Shown here piece after piece: positions 26,530-39,288 of a stretch of DNA of 64,000 nucleotides; position 1 is the first letter of the stretch, and the number at the start of each line of letters is the position of its first letter. A program made the translations under genes and the position numbers. The notes beneath the pieces were generated by a model. The model was not told the DNA's origin. It saw only the letters and a program-made list of their open reading frames with translations, and ran no database searches. The DNA comes from Meconema thalassinum (lineage: Eukaryota > Arthropoda > Insecta > Orthoptera > Tettigoniidae): assembly GCA_946902985.2 (NCBI GenBank), contig CAMPQE020000051.1, forward strand, positions 620,001 to 684,000. The letters run 5' to 3'.

Positions 26530-28610
26530 AAATTACTCTCTTGCATTAGTTGGTAAGTTATTGAGGCTTTAAGGGACGGCACACCAATGTTATCTGCCCC
26601 TACTTTCTTATTCTCCAGCGTATCTTACTGCATTATACAAGCCTTATGTTAAGAAAGCCATCCTTCTTTTATAGGCCTAGTACATTTAAGTGTGATAGAA
26701 AATGTGGTGAACAGTGCAATAAAGGACATAACAGGTTTAAGGGCTGAAAAAATAATATGTAATAAGCAATTTCTAGCAGTCTCACAGGTCACTTACAAGT
26801 GTCTTGGCCCTCAACAGTTCTACCTCACAGCTTTTAAGAATGAAGGTATAAATCACTCACTTTAGGTCATACCAACAATATTCCACATGAATATATTCAA
26901 AACACACAACAGAATGTATGATTACTTCGAGCATGCCAATTTCTGTACGCGCAACTGGTTAGAGTGGTGTGTAGGCTATTTAACATAAATTTTGCCTCTA
27001 CATAATGCTTCTACTGCATTATATATTAACAGCAGTTTAGAGTTACTGCGGTACTGCGAAACAGCATCAAATTTTCTAGAAATAAACTTCTCGTTTGTCC
27101 GTTTGCCAATAAAGATCAAATGTAATTTAATAAGCCATCATGTGTTTTCTTCCTAAGGCTGGCTGAGGTGGTGTTTAAAGCTCCTGGTTGGATTTATTAG
27201 GAAACCTTTCTTGATCTTGTAGGCAATCATCTCCGGCCAACTTGAACTGTGATATATGATATGACACCGACATGTTCACGGACGTTATAACGTTTCTTCT
27301 GACAACAATGCAGGGCCTGATTTTATGGTGTCGGGAATTCATCGTTGAAAAAAACTGGAAAAGATTCAAGGACATGAGCCAGTGTCAGTATCTCCCTGAG
27401 GAATCACCGGTAGAGTTCACCAGACAAAAGAATGCCTGGAGCAGTTCTGACTGCAGTGACGTTGACTTACATTTCCATAGCTTCGCTCCAACTCATTGCC
27501 TATTTCAAAGGCTTTCATAAATGTGGTCGGTATCATAAAAAAGGCTTGAGGAAAGAAGCTGAGCTTATTTAAAATACCACGATACTTCAAGATTCAGGGT
27601 ACTACCCCGCTCTGAAGACAACTGGGTTTGAAGCACACCGCGGGCTTTATATGAAACGGTTTAGTAAATTTCCCCGTTTTTTATTCCAGGCGAATGCGGG
27701 ATTGCACGTGGTAATAGGCAGAGGACACTTTTCACCAACTCCTCACCATATTTCATTCTGATTATACAGTACATAGAGGTAACAAAGGGGTTTAATCTAA
27801 AACATAAACGTACATATTGAGAAATATCACACATGATGGATCACTGACGGCAAACAACAAAAACATCAAATAGTAGACACCAACAAACACAAACATGTTA
27901 ACGTTTGCTGGAGCGTAACTTCTACACAAGAAGTTTGTTCTCATAAACTCCGGCTTTAAGAAAGAACCGTTGCCCCATAGGAACTCTCTCAATCTCGTTC
28001 CCAACACTGTGGAAACTGTAATAGTAAGGGTAGAAATACTTACACACATCTTAATCAGTTATAAGAAATGTAAAATACAGTCAGAGCTTTTCAGTGTTAA
28101 CATACAAATAAAATTGAAGCTGATATGTATCGACATTTCTGCACCTTTCCGTTCTTTTCACTTAAATATACAAATGAAATCCTTAACAACAAACAATGGC
28201 ATTTTCATTGTTCAACGGAAATACAAGTGATCTTGGAGCCTCAGCGAGAAATGAATCACTTATCATCCTGAAGTGAACAGATGTGTTGGTGATAGATACT
28301 GAGTTTGATATTTGAGGCTTACTGAGGCGTTAGTAAGCCCAATATTTGAGTGGTCGTTAACTTCGGATTAGCTGACTGCTAGCAAAGGAAGTATTTTCCC
28401 CTATGTGTTTCCAGTTCAGATAAGATTTGAGGATTTGCAGTTTCGATTTTGATTTTTCAGTATAGTTCACTGGAAAGGTACGTTATTTGAAAACAAATTT
28501 TGAATTGGTGAATTTTGTATTTACTTCGAGGTAGATGTTTCTGTTTTTTGTCTTATATTCGATGGGAACGTTATTTTAAAACCCATTAATAGATTATGAT
28601 GATGATGATA
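26530..28610. other. Intergenic with one hairpin-tail motif
   Basis: A diverged hairpin-tail motif (AAGGGACGGC...TGCCCCT) lies at 26567-26603. A faint SINE-body fragment is at about 27660-27760. No gene. Confidence 0.45.
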
Positions 28611-28612
28611 AT

Positions 28613-29950
28613 TGTTGTTTTAAGGGGCCTAACATCGAGGTTATCGGCCCCTGACGAAATGAAATGACGTGAAATGGAAGGATGAAGATAAAAAACAGCT
28701 CACTGCTATGGATAAAACGAAAATGGTTTAGATAAATTATAGACAGTGAGCCCCAACAATTATGTCTTATGTAGCAGGAAATATACTTACAAAAAGGAAC
28801 TCAGATTGAAACTACTCACCAAATGGAGAGCGGTAATACGTACATAAGGGAATTTTGAACGAAAATACTTACAAAAGGAATAGATTGAAAAATACGCACA
28901 AAATGTAGGTTAAGTCCAAAATACGTACAAAATGCAACGAACAGTCGAAATATTTACAAAATGCAAGTGATATCAAAATACTTACAAAATGCAAATGAGA
29001 TTGAAAATACACACAAAATGTAATGTAGATTCAAAATACCCACAAAAATGCAACTGAGAATTAACAACTTGAACAAAGCGGGGTAGGTTGAAAATACAAA
29101 AGGCAATCGAAATTGCTTACAAAAGACATGGTAGATTCAAACTTCTCATTTGGATGGACAATACTTACAAAATGCAATTTAGATTGAAAATAATTACAAA
29201 ATGTAATTTAGATTCAAAATACTCACAAAACTGCAATTGAGACTTAACTACTTGAACAAAGCGGGGTAGATTGAAAATACAAAATGCAATTGAAATTCAA
29301 AATACTAAAAAGCAATTTTGATTGGCAATCCTTACAAAATGCAAGTGAGGTTGAAAAGCACTCACAAAATGCAATTTAGATCGAAAAACTTACAAAATGC
29401 AACGTAGATTAAGAATACCTACAAAAAGGTGCGGGAATCTTAAAGACAAAAGGAAATATAATGAAAGGCGGAGAGGAGAGGAGAGGGGAGAAGAGAGAGG
29501 AGAGGGTCAGCCCCAAAGGTAAGGGACAAAAGGGGAAAACGAATCCAGCTCAGGAATCCCTCGGGGTCGCCAAATCTCGAACCCAAACCCACCAGCCGTG
29601 AGCCCCTGTGGGTGTAGCATTATCTAGGGTGCACCAGAAGTGGTGGGGCTACATACGCCCTGCACAAGGCAGGAGGTATAAGGAAAAGAAGGCTGACCCC
29701 TCACAGAAGGAGGGAATCAGAAAATATGAGACAAGGGCCAATTAAGGCAGGAAAGGAAGAGACTCCCTAGGCCTTGGATATCCTAATACCGTCGGGGTCG
29801 GAAGAGAACAAGAGTTGACCAAGTGAGGTCAACAGGAAAGAAGACGGAGAGGAGCCCGGCACAAGTAAGTGGAAGCAATGCCGGACTCAGCCGGGGTCCC
29901 GTGGTCGCCAACCCACGTCCCACTAGATGTGAGCCCCTGGGGGGTATAGA
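28613..29950 (-). repeat. Hairpin-tail repeat, copy B, with internal degenerate tandem array
   Basis: It starts with the GGGGCCTAACATCGAGG...GGCCCC hairpin and ends at the same 'gagcccctggggg' junction as copy A. Unlike copy A it holds a degenerate tandem array at about 28790-29430 (TTACAAAATGCAA...TTGAAAATA, roughly 30-40 bp units). Within the array a larger block containing CTTGAACAAAGCGGGGTAG repeats with 180-bp spacing (about 29075 and 29255). Confidence 0.6.
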
Positions 29951-30379
29951 TTATGAGATCCTGCTTCTTCGGTCTATCCACACATGCTGATTCCACCATT
30001 GTAGAGTGAACGGTCACAGGATCGAGTCAAGGCTCATGTAAATAATTAGAACACTCAAGTATTTCGAGTAAGATTTTTCATTAGTTTGATTTTGTGCCAT
30101 ACCTTTCCCTACAGGTTTGTCGACGTTTGATTTTGATGAGGGTTTGATATAATCGGTGATAGAAGCGACACGTTCGTTTGATAGCATTTTGATTGATATT
30201 CAATATTCAGATACTGTTTGTTCTGGTAGACTCCACTCGCAATATTTGTACTAATACTAAGTGTATAAGGTGGTTAACAGTCATAACTTGATATTTGAGA
30301 TTAATGCACGGTAAATGATATGATGTGTTTATCATTCTCCCTCTTATCAATAAATAACAGTTGTCACCGATCATTTCTC

Positions 30380-31621
30380 ATGTATTGTAGGTGCGAGGAG
30401 AGGATCAGAAGGAATATTTATCACATTTCCTCTCCAGTATAATTTCTCATGTACTGTAGGTGTGAGGAGAGGATCAGAAGGAATTTTTATCACATTTCCT
30501 CTCCAGTATCATTTCTCATGTATTGTAGGTGTGAGAAGAGGACCAGAAGGAATGTTTATCACATTTTCTCTCCAGTATCATTTCTCATGTATTGTAGGTG
30601 TGAGGAGATGATCAGAAGGAATATTTATCACATTTCCTCTCCGGTATCATTTCTCATGTATTGTAGGTGTGAGGAGAGGATTTTAAGGGATATTTATCAC
30701 ATTTCATCTCCAGTATCATTTCTCATGTATTGTAGGTGTGAGGAGAGGACCAGAAGGAATGTTTATCACATTTTCTCTCCAGTACCATTTCTCATGTATT
30801 GTAGGTGTGAGGAGAGGATCAGAAGGAATATTTATCACATTTCCTCTCCGGTATCATTCCTCATGTATTGTAGGTGTGAGGAGAGGATTTTAAGGGATAT
30901 TTATCACATTTCCTCTCCAGTATCATTTCTCATGTATTGTAGGTGTGAGGAGAGGATCAGAAGGAATGTTTATCACATTTCCTCTCCAGTATCATTTCTC
31001 GTGTATTGTAGGTGTGAGGAGAGGATCAGAAGGAATATTTATCACATTTCCTCTCCAGTATCATTTCTCATGTATTGTAGGTGTGAGGAGAGGATCAGAA
31101 GGAATATTTATCACATTTCCTCTCCGGTATCATTTCTCATGTATTGTAGGTGTGAGGAGAGGATCAGAAGGAATATTTATCACATTTCCTCTCCAGTATC
31201 ATTTCTCATGTATTGTAGGTGTGAGGAGAGGATCAGAAGGAATATTTATCACATTTCCTCTCCAGTATCATTTCTCATGTATTGTAGGTGTGAGGAGAGG
31301 ATCAGAAGGAATATTTATCACATTTCCTCTCCAGTATCATTTCTCATGTATTGTAGGTGTGAGGAGAGGATCAGAAGGAATATTTATCACATTTCCTCTC
31401 CAGTATCATTTCTCATGTATTGTAGGTGTGAAGAGAGGATCAGAAGGAATATTTATCACATTTCCTCTCCAGTATCATTTCTCATGTATTGTAGGTGTGA
31501 GGAGAGGATCAGAAGGAATATTTATCACATTTCCTCTCCAGTATCATTTCTCATGTATTGTAGGTGTGAGGAGAGGATCAGAAGGAATATTTATCACATT
31601 TCCTCTCCAGTATCATTTCAA
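30380..31621. repeat. 69-bp minisatellite, 18 units
   Basis: Each unit reads TTTCTCATGTATTGTAGG...GAGAGGATCAGAAGG...CATTTCCTCTCCAGTATC. Period is exactly 69 bp, 18 copies. Because 69 is a multiple of 3 the frames stay open and make a 402-codon ORF (30449-31657, MYCRCEERIRRNIYHISSPVSFL-like 23-residue units) plus a second open frame. No signal or flanking exon supports a protein, so I treat both as by-products. Units 2-4 and 5-7 form a duplicated three-unit block; units 9-17 are nearly uniform. GGAGAGGA and TCCTCTCC in each unit can pair. Confidence 0.95.
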
Positions 31622-33194
31622 GTACAATTTCGGGGAAGCACATTTCATGTGTCATAATTGTCATTATTATCTTTATTATGAATCCAGCAGCAAGCAATCT
31701 TCTACACGACTTGTACCTTCTGTACCAAACCCAGCCAAATAACAGAACGCTTCCATCTGCCATCAGTACGGTCTGAATACACAATTTTGTATTCCCTTAA
31801 TTGCAATGGTGAGAGGAAGATGGTGATCAGGATATGTCTCTTATGAGGTGCAGCAAGTAGTAACCCAAAAGGCACTTACCTCTTTCAAATCTCCATCACT
31901 CACCGAAGAAAGAGTTTCTATTTCTTCCCTTCTTGGAACAAGCTCTGGTATCGAAAAGTCTTCTATCTTGATATCCTCAGTCAAGTCAGTATCATCCTGC
32001 AGATAAATTACTTGTTATACTCACACGTTCCTTTACATAGGTGCAAATAAAGCATACACAGTGTTCCATCATTTTGAATACCATCCGAATACAATGTGAC
32101 ATACACGCCCAAGATAAGAAATATGAGACTTCACTGATTGTGAGACGACTTTCTGAAGGAACAGCTGAGCTGTCAACAATACGGCAACACAGTCGAGATC
32201 ATGTTTATTCCTGCACGTATTTTCCTTGTACGTCATTTGTTTCACGTACAGCTTAGGAATGAGTTTCAGATGTGACGTTTTGTAGGATATTTTGTACAGG
32301 ATTTGGCTAACTGGATTTAATTTAAGTAATATAAATGGTGGATGTGGTTCCATCGCAATTTATTATTTTTATTCTGGTTTCTTTGTCAGATGTAACTCAT
32401 CGTTGTTGTGGAACGAAAGGGTATTAGGTATCTACTGCCGAAGATAGGAGCAATGAAACTATATCTGAAGAATAATTGACATTTGTATTTGCGTTGGAAC
32501 TATTTTCATAGCTTGTGTTTTAATGACGTTTCGGAATATAGGACATCTGGAGGTGATGTTCGGACAGTAATGTAAGATGGGACTTACTTTACGGAGTGTT
32601 TATTTTCTAGTTAGCTTGTGGACTAACCACCAGATCCCCAAAACAGAGTAAGCTAGGGATTATTGGTGAATAAATCACTCAAGGACACGAGTTTTTATCT
32701 TAAATGTGTGGTTATTTGTAGTAGATTTTGAACATTCTGTTTATTAAATAGAATGCGCTTGGACTAGTTTCATAACCACACCCAAAACCTGAGAGTAACG
32801 GTCTCGTGTTGGGACCAGTTCGAATCCATGTGTGTTTGCTGGTGAAGGGATCTCACGAGGGTTGATTTGACTTTCGACACAGATGTATCTCGGATCAATA
32901 CAAACTATTGTCCCCGTTCACTTGATCATAAACCGCACCTATATCTGAATTCTACGTCAGACCACGTAATATCAAATTATACGCAGAGATTGTGAGCAGA
33001 GCTATTACATGGAGAAGGATGCATGAGAGGGCTGTGGAAGAATCGAGTGAGCTGTGAACTTCATCAGACTCAAGAAATGGAAACAAATATTTAAATAAAA
33101 GTAGACTCAATAAATACAATAAACTGAGTTGGAAATTTACTGCACGTTATTAGACATTATTCTATGTGGAAATAATACACAGGGTGATGATAAT
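31622..33194. other. Intergenic, nothing recognised
   Basis: Short ORFs only. Confidence 0.4.
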
Positions 33195-34215
33195 TATTGT
33201 TTTAGGGTGCCTAACATCTAGGTTATCGGCGCCTGTAACAAATATTTGGTCTGTTGGCGAAGGAGCAACCTGACTGGTCGCAGAGGGAAGAATCCGGAAA
33301 TGCTTACTTATTACTGTACTGTACTTGTCGAGCGTACAACAGCCTGAGTGCTGAGGTTTGTGCATTGCACCGCATGGTACTGAAGGTTGTAAACATTTTT
33401 TGAAATCATTTATAATACGGTGGCGAACATTTATTTGCCATTGCGGAATACGTTAGTAACGCGTCGAATATTTCACACACTATTTGGTGAACTAATGAAA
33501 CACTTGCGAACTGTACACCGCATGGTCAGTCGTCGTGCTGTGTGAAATCGTGCTGCAAATTGCTAAGTTTAATATCAGGGCTAAAGAGGAGAAATAATAT
33601 TCTATAAAACTGCGTGCAGTGTAACTTCGTTATTGAAGGCCATGGCGGCAGATTGCAGTAATAAAATCATCTAATAGGTGGGGTGAAGGAGGAGGCTGTG
33701 TTGTGTAAAAATATTAACAAGTGCAATAGGGAAGAAATCAGTTTCAGATTCAAAGCAGTGCAATTATATAACACATTAAAGAAGTGTAGAAGCAGTGCAT
33801 CCAGGAGAGAATGTTCGTGATAATACTGGTTCTAAATCACGTCGTAGCCAAACAAATCCATTCAAGTTGGGGGAAACGTGTCTTCATGATCACCGCCCTT
33901 TTAGTTACCTTCTTTATGGCAAGTGGAATATACAGGATGTTGGCAAAGTAATTATACCATGAAGGTTAGGAAGAGGTCTGACCCCTTAAGAAATTACGGT
34001 AATTTATTAGGTACTAAAGAGAACTGTCAATTACGGTGAGAAAAAGGATGATTAGAGTACCTATAACTTTCGGGATCAGAACTGAGGCAGAGCTGACTAG
34101 GGGTAGCCAAAGGAAAAAAGGGAAAAGAGGCACCCGACACAAGTAAAACAAAAACAATAACGGTCTCTCCTCAGGTCATGTGGGTCTCTAGCTACTTCCT
34201 ATTAATGTCGTCGTG
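33195..34215 (-). repeat. Hairpin-tail repeat, copy C (diverged)
   Basis: The left end carries TTTTAGGGTGCCTAACATCT with its pairing half to 33236. At 34090-34210 the words GTAGCCAAAGGAAAAAAGG and CACCCGACACAAGTAAAAC correspond to the end of copies A and B. The interior is unrelated or heavily diverged. Confidence 0.45.
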
Positions 34216-34449
34216 GTAAGCAGTGAAGCCGCGAAGGGAGGGGGGGGGGGTCAGGGTTTAACCCCCCCCCCAACCCTCCGAGATAAATCTTTACTTGAAA
34301 CTCTATATTGTCCCATCTATCACTTGCTTCACACTACCACTAGTAGCCTATATATTTTAAAAGTGATCACGTTCATCACTTGGTAAATGTCCTGCACTCA
34401 ACTCGCAGCGAGACGACTCTTTCAGCAAGCCATGGATGAAGTTTACAGC

Positions 34450-34740
34450 CGGCCCCGTGGAGTAGGGGTAGCGGGCCTGCCTATCACCTGGAGGCCCCGG
34501 GTTCGATTCCCGGCTCCGTCAGGGATTAAGAAACTGATGTGAGGGCCGGAACAGGGTGCACTCAGCGTCATGAGGACAATAGAGTAGGTGTCTGACAGTG
34601 AGAAAGCGCCCCGATCACGAAAACCAAGATTAACGGCCGAGGGGACCAGATGCGATGATCACGCGTCACGCCAATATCTCCAGGCCAAATGGCTGGGCGA
34701 CGGGCTTTAGTGCCAGGGTTATACATTGATCAGAATTTCT
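34450..34740 (+). mobile_element. tRNA-derived SINE
   Basis: The head reads GTGGAGTAGGGGTAGCGGG (box A) and GGTTCGATTCCCGG (box B), but the 3' half of the tRNA does not fold as an acceptor stem. The body has GTGAGGGCCGGAACAGGGTG and CACTCAGCGTCATGAGGAC, homologous to the SINEs at 20955 and 23995. An internal polymerase III promoter is expected. It is not a functional tRNA gene. Confidence 0.75.
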
Positions 34741-36466
34741 GTTGAAGTGTGCGATCGGTAACTTTATTCAGGCGTCTTCGGGTTGCGTTACTTGTGTGTA
34801 TCCGTTTCTTAAAGTGTACACAAGATACTCCTTTCTATAAAATTCATAAACTAATGAAATTACCTGAATAAATAGTCGGGAAAATATCTGGAGATGACGT
34901 AGTTTATGGCTGTTTACTCCTCCGCTGCCTGAGACCCTCCCAGCCATCCCATATATTCTCAATAATCTGCCTTGTGAAAGTTATGAAAAGGCAGGAGTAC
35001 CTACTCTCAACAATTAGTATTGATGTGGGGATGATTATTCATTAGCAATAGGCTACGAATGCTGACGCCCAAGTTAGAATCTTAACATTGTTTTATGCCG
35101 GTAACGAGCTTGCTTTGCTGTGGCAGTCTTCCCTCTTCCCCACTAGCCTATAGCAACCAGCAGCGCTTTCACTTAAAGGCTATCATATCTCGAATGTCTT
35201 ATATGATAGAGTTATAACATGGCACATTGTGTGGACTTAACCTATAATAGGATCCAGGGTGCCAGCAGAGTGGAACTGCAGTATCAATACAATAACATCA
35301 GCTACTGTTGGTGTTCTTATAGAAAACAAGATGAAGTATTCCAATCTTGCAAACAATATTCATTCTAAAAATCATTCATATTATTACAAGAGAAATAACG
35401 CAGAACCGATAATTACCTGTAGTCCATGTTCCTCCTTAACTGCTATCCTTTCATCGTCAAATATATCAGCAGGCTCGACTTTCAAGTTATCCGGGGGCAA
35501 CAGGACAGTTGTCTCCTGCGAAGTAACACAAGCATGACCCATTCAAAAATATGCACACACAATATGCGTACTAAGTTACGTTACTAAACGTTAGCGTGCC
35601 ATTTACCATTAAGTAGTGTATTAAGTCACTAAACCTCACTTGTCATGCACATCACTAAGAATGCAATGTTACACCATATACGAATCAAAATGCAACTCAC
35701 AGTGTTAGAGACTTCAACTGTATGTGTCAACCAGTCTGGCTCACTTTTAATAAATAGTTGTTCCTCCATTGTCTTCTGGAAACTAGAACACAAGAAAGGC
35801 ACTGAAGAATTAATTAACGACCTTACTCATACCAGTAGGCTACGCCAAGTCATTCTCATATACAATAAATCAGGTGAAGAAGTGCACAGTGATAAGGAGT
35901 GGTTATATGTTTGTCAACAACAGTAAAACAAATACGACCATGACGCTGGTCGAATAAGTTGTTATCCTTGCGATAGAATTGATAAAATCAATACGTACGG
36001 TAATTTTGGTTGCTTATAAAGAGGGAAATTAAGAATCCTATATTCAGACTCCTTATTTCTATGAACACACAAACTTGATTTGCGGTGATTAGATTAAATA
36101 TTATTATGTCTGACAAACAAGTAAGGATGGCTAAAGTCTATCAATACGGTTAATTAGGCACGTGAAATTGAACTTAGTTTACTCTACATGTATTGTAAAT
36201 CGCCACTAGTAGCATACAGAATACAGCCATTTGGAAATTCCACAAATTACAAAGATCTTCTTGTGTTACAAACCACGCAGTTCAAACGAGAAACATTATT
36301 GACCAAACTAACATGAAGGTAACTTTAACTTCTTTATTGTCGTCATAAAGCTGTTCCTATTTATATAGCCCCTCCTCTGTATCTTCAACAATTAAATATT
36401 GTGAACTGACTGTCACTGAAAATCTGCACTGGGCACTTAAGTATTACCTCCGCTGTAAAACATATT
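34741..36466. other. Intergenic, nothing recognised
   Basis: AT-rich, only short ORFs (longest 93 codons) without family resemblance. Confidence 0.4.
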
Positions 36467-36474
36467 ATCATAAC
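36467..36474. repeat. hAT target-site duplication, left (ATCATAAC)
   Basis: Eight bases immediately before CAGTGGCGTACC, repeated exactly at 61057-61064 after the inverted terminus. It fits the hAT preference nTnnnnAn. Confidence 0.85.
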
Positions 36475-36492
36475 CAGTGGCGTACCTAGGGA

Positions 36493-38861
36493 AGAATAGG
36501 TTGAGAGATGGAAAGCTTACGTAGAGTGTTTGTATAAGGGAAAGGAGATTGAGAATCATGTAATGGAAAGGGAGGAGGAAATTGATGAGGATGCGAAAGG
36601 AGATTTAATATTGAGATCAGAATTTGACAGAGCATTGGAGTACTTAAGCAGGAACAAAGCATCAGGCATAGATGATATACCAATTGAGTTGCTATGCTGC
36701 TTAGGAGATGAAGGTCTGATCAGGTTATTTCAGTTCGTGTGTAGGATTTATGAGACAGGTGAGGTACCCCCTGATTTCAAGAAGAGTGTAATTATCCCTA
36801 TACCAAAGAAAGTGGGAGCTGACAGATGTGAAGATTACCGTACAATCAGCTTGATTACTCATGCTTCAAAAATCCTGTCTAGAATAATTTACAAGAGAAT
36901 GGAAAGCCAGATAGAAACAGAGTTGGGTGAAGACCAGTTTGGTTTCAGGAGAAATGTTGGAACAAGGGAAGCGGTACTAAGGCTGTGTCCCAATAGTACA
37001 ATTTCAGCCGTAGTGAACTAGATAGTCGACTACTTTGCCGGATGTGACGTCAGAAGTCGTGATCCAATACTGCTTAGCACATAGCAATCAAGTCTGTAGT
37101 AGCTAGTCAACGAAAGTGCTTGCTAGATTGGCCGACTTGTCGACTTGTACAAGGAAGTTATAGAAATTGTAGCTTATCGGAATTGTAGGTTATGTAAATT
37201 GTAGGTTGTCTTTGACTTTAATGTAGTTTATGCTTGGCCTATATTCTTTGCCAAATTCGACGCTTCAAACCACAACCCACGAGGGAAGCATAATATCTTG
37301 TTCTGTTATGATAATTATTTTCACGCGAATATGTTGTTTGGTTCTGTGGTAATCACGACTGAGATTTGCAACGACAACTCGGTTCATGGTCTCCGGCGCA
37401 CAATAAGGGCCTCGTCTCAAATTGTCAATTTGCCGCTGCGTTGTTATCATGATTGCCCTTCTTCTCTTCCTCCTGAACTGTATTCTCTTAATCAGCCAAA
37501 CACAAACCATAATTAGGGCTCGGCTAAAAAGTTATCTTCTTGGCGCATCCATGAACGTAATCGTTCAGGTATTGTTTATTTAAAACAGCTGATGAAAGCG
37601 CAAGGAGCTTACAAGGTGCAGATCACTGCCATCTTGAGTGTTGGTTTGGTTGGTGTGTTTCAGAACACAAGTCTATGAACGAGGCTGTGATCAAGCAGAC
37701 ATGTCCCAAATCTCCGTAGTGCATAGCACATAGCACATAGTAGCTAGCAGCTGTCAATAGCAGACAACTTGAGTATTGGGACACAGCCTAAGTCTTAGGT
37801 AGAAGAAGGAAAAACAAGAGAAGGCTTATGGCATTTGTAGACTTAGAATTGTTTGACATTTTGAAATCTATTGGAATAAAGTCCGGGGATAGGAGGTCGA
37901 TATACTATCTATACAGAAACCAGACAGCAGTCATTCGAGCTGAAGGACATGAGAGAGAAGCTGGTATTCAGAAAGGTGTAAGGCCAGGCTGCAACTTATC
38001 AACCATACTTTTCAATCTTTACATTGAACAAGCAATGAAGGAAATTGGAGAAAAATTTAAAGTGGGAGTGAAGATTCCAGGAGAACTCTGAGATTTGCTG
38101 ATGACGCCTGAGGGTTTGAATGCGGTTTTGAATGGTATGGATTCCGTCTTACGGAAAGAATTCATGATGAAAATAAATAAATGTAAAACAAAAATACTGG
38201 AATGCAGCCGAAATAAATGAGAAACCTCTATGGACATCAAATTGCCAGGTGAAAAGCTGAAGGAAGTAGGAGACTTCTGTTACTTAGGAAGCACAATAAC
38301 CAGTGATGGACGAAGCAAAGAGGATATAAAAAGTAGGTTGGCTCAGGCAAGGAAAGCCTTTCCACAAAAAAGGAATCTGTTGACATCGAATATAGATTTA
38401 TGTATTAGGAAGTCATTTTTGAAAGCCTTTGTCTGGAGTGTGGCGCTCTATGGAAGCGAAATTTGAACTATTGGTGCAGCAGAAAAGAGGAGAATTGAAG
38501 CATTTGAAACGTGGTGTTACAGGAGAATGATGAAGATCAAATCGGTAGATAGGGTTACAAACGAAGAGGTATTATGACGAGTGGGAGAGGAGAGATGTTT
38601 CTGGCGACTGCTAATGAAGAGAAGAGATAGGTTAGTGGGACACATACTAAGACACCCAGGAATAGCAAGCTTAGTTATGGAAGGAAGGGTTGAGGACAAG
38701 AACTGTAGGGGTAGACCAAGGTTAGAATATGTTAAACAGATTGCTTCGGATATAGGGTGTGGTAGCTATGTAGAGATGAAACGATTAGCTCAAGACATGG
38801 AGGCATTGAAAGCTGCATCAAACCAGTCAAAAGACTGAAGACTCAAACAACAACAACAACA
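36493..38861 (+). pseudogene. RTE-clade LINE remnant, copy 3 (5'-truncated)
   Basis: This copy begins inside the linker before the reverse transcriptase (ERWKAYVECLYKGK-like), with no endonuclease. RT motifs: NKASGIDDIP, IIPIPKK, DRCEDYRTISLI, QFGFRRNVGTREA. It is split by an 808-bp MITE at 36981 and resumes at 37792; downstream parts (37828-38091, 38230-38466, 38581-38838) give RPGCNLS, FCYLGSTIT and RDRLVGHILRH. It ends with a CAACAACAACAAC tail next to hAT terminal DNA. It is less decayed than copies 1 and 2. Confidence 0.85.
36981..37788. mobile_element. PIF/Harbinger-like MITE (808 bp)
   Basis: Termini GGCTGTGTCCCAATA and its inverse TATTGGGACACAGCC are flanked by TAA on both sides (36978-36980 and 37789-37791). 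A 3-bp TWA duplication is the mark of PIF/Harbinger insertions. Removing it rejoins the RTE frame locally. The internal 81-codon - strand ORF has no recognisable transposase motif, so the element is non-autonomous. Confidence 0.8.
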
Positions 38862-38955
38862 CCAAGGCTACTTGGTGCCCGGGGCCAACTCGATGGCAGT
38901 CGCCCTCTAACACTAAAAGGTTCCAGGATCAATAAGTTTAATTTAAACACAGTTT

Positions 38956-39288
38956 GAAAATGAAAATCCACAGCCTGCTTCCAGTCTCCGACTGGGTAAG
39001 GAATGGAATGAATGAAGCCTCCATCTAGCGGCGAGGATATGATTTGAGCCGGCTGCCGAAGCCTGACTACACCTCTGGGGCAATGATTAAATGAGTGACA
39101 GATGAAATAAAATGATAGTGGAGAATGTTGCTGGAATGAAATTTTGACAGGGAGAACCGGAGTACCCGGAGAAAAACATGTCTGCCTCCGTTTTGTCGAG
39201 CACAGATCTCACACGGAGTGACCAGAATTTGAACCACGGACCCAGCGGTGAGAGGCCGGCGTGCTGCCGCCTAAGCCACGAAGGCTTC
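38956..39288 (-). mobile_element. tRNA-derived SINE with 16-bp TSD
   Basis: Read on -, the head TGGCTTAGGCGGCAGCACG holds box A and GTGGTTCAAATTCTGG box B, followed by a body containing CGGGTACTCCGGTTCTCCC. AATTTAAACACAGTTT flanks it at 38940-38955 and 39289-39304 without a mismatch, so the insertion is comparatively recent. Confidence 0.85.

Noticed and set aside
30380..31621. CRISPR array
   Set aside because: No unique spacers; units are directly adjacent and the DNA is eukaryotic.
30449..31657. 402-codon repetitive ORF and its 265-codon companion as a protein-coding gene
   Set aside because: A 69-bp period keeps frames open automatically; two frames are open at once and there is no exon, signal or domain support.
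34450..34530. Functional tRNA gene
   Set aside because: A and B boxes are present but the sequence continues into a SINE body and no acceptor stem closes.
31800..36460. Exons of a host gene
   Set aside because: Some short ORFs are flanked by possible splice sites, but none shows a domain or codon-like periodicity I could support.
37265..37510. 81-codon ORF in the MITE as a Harbinger transposase or Myb-like protein
   Set aside because: Basic stretch only; no DDE or Myb signature.
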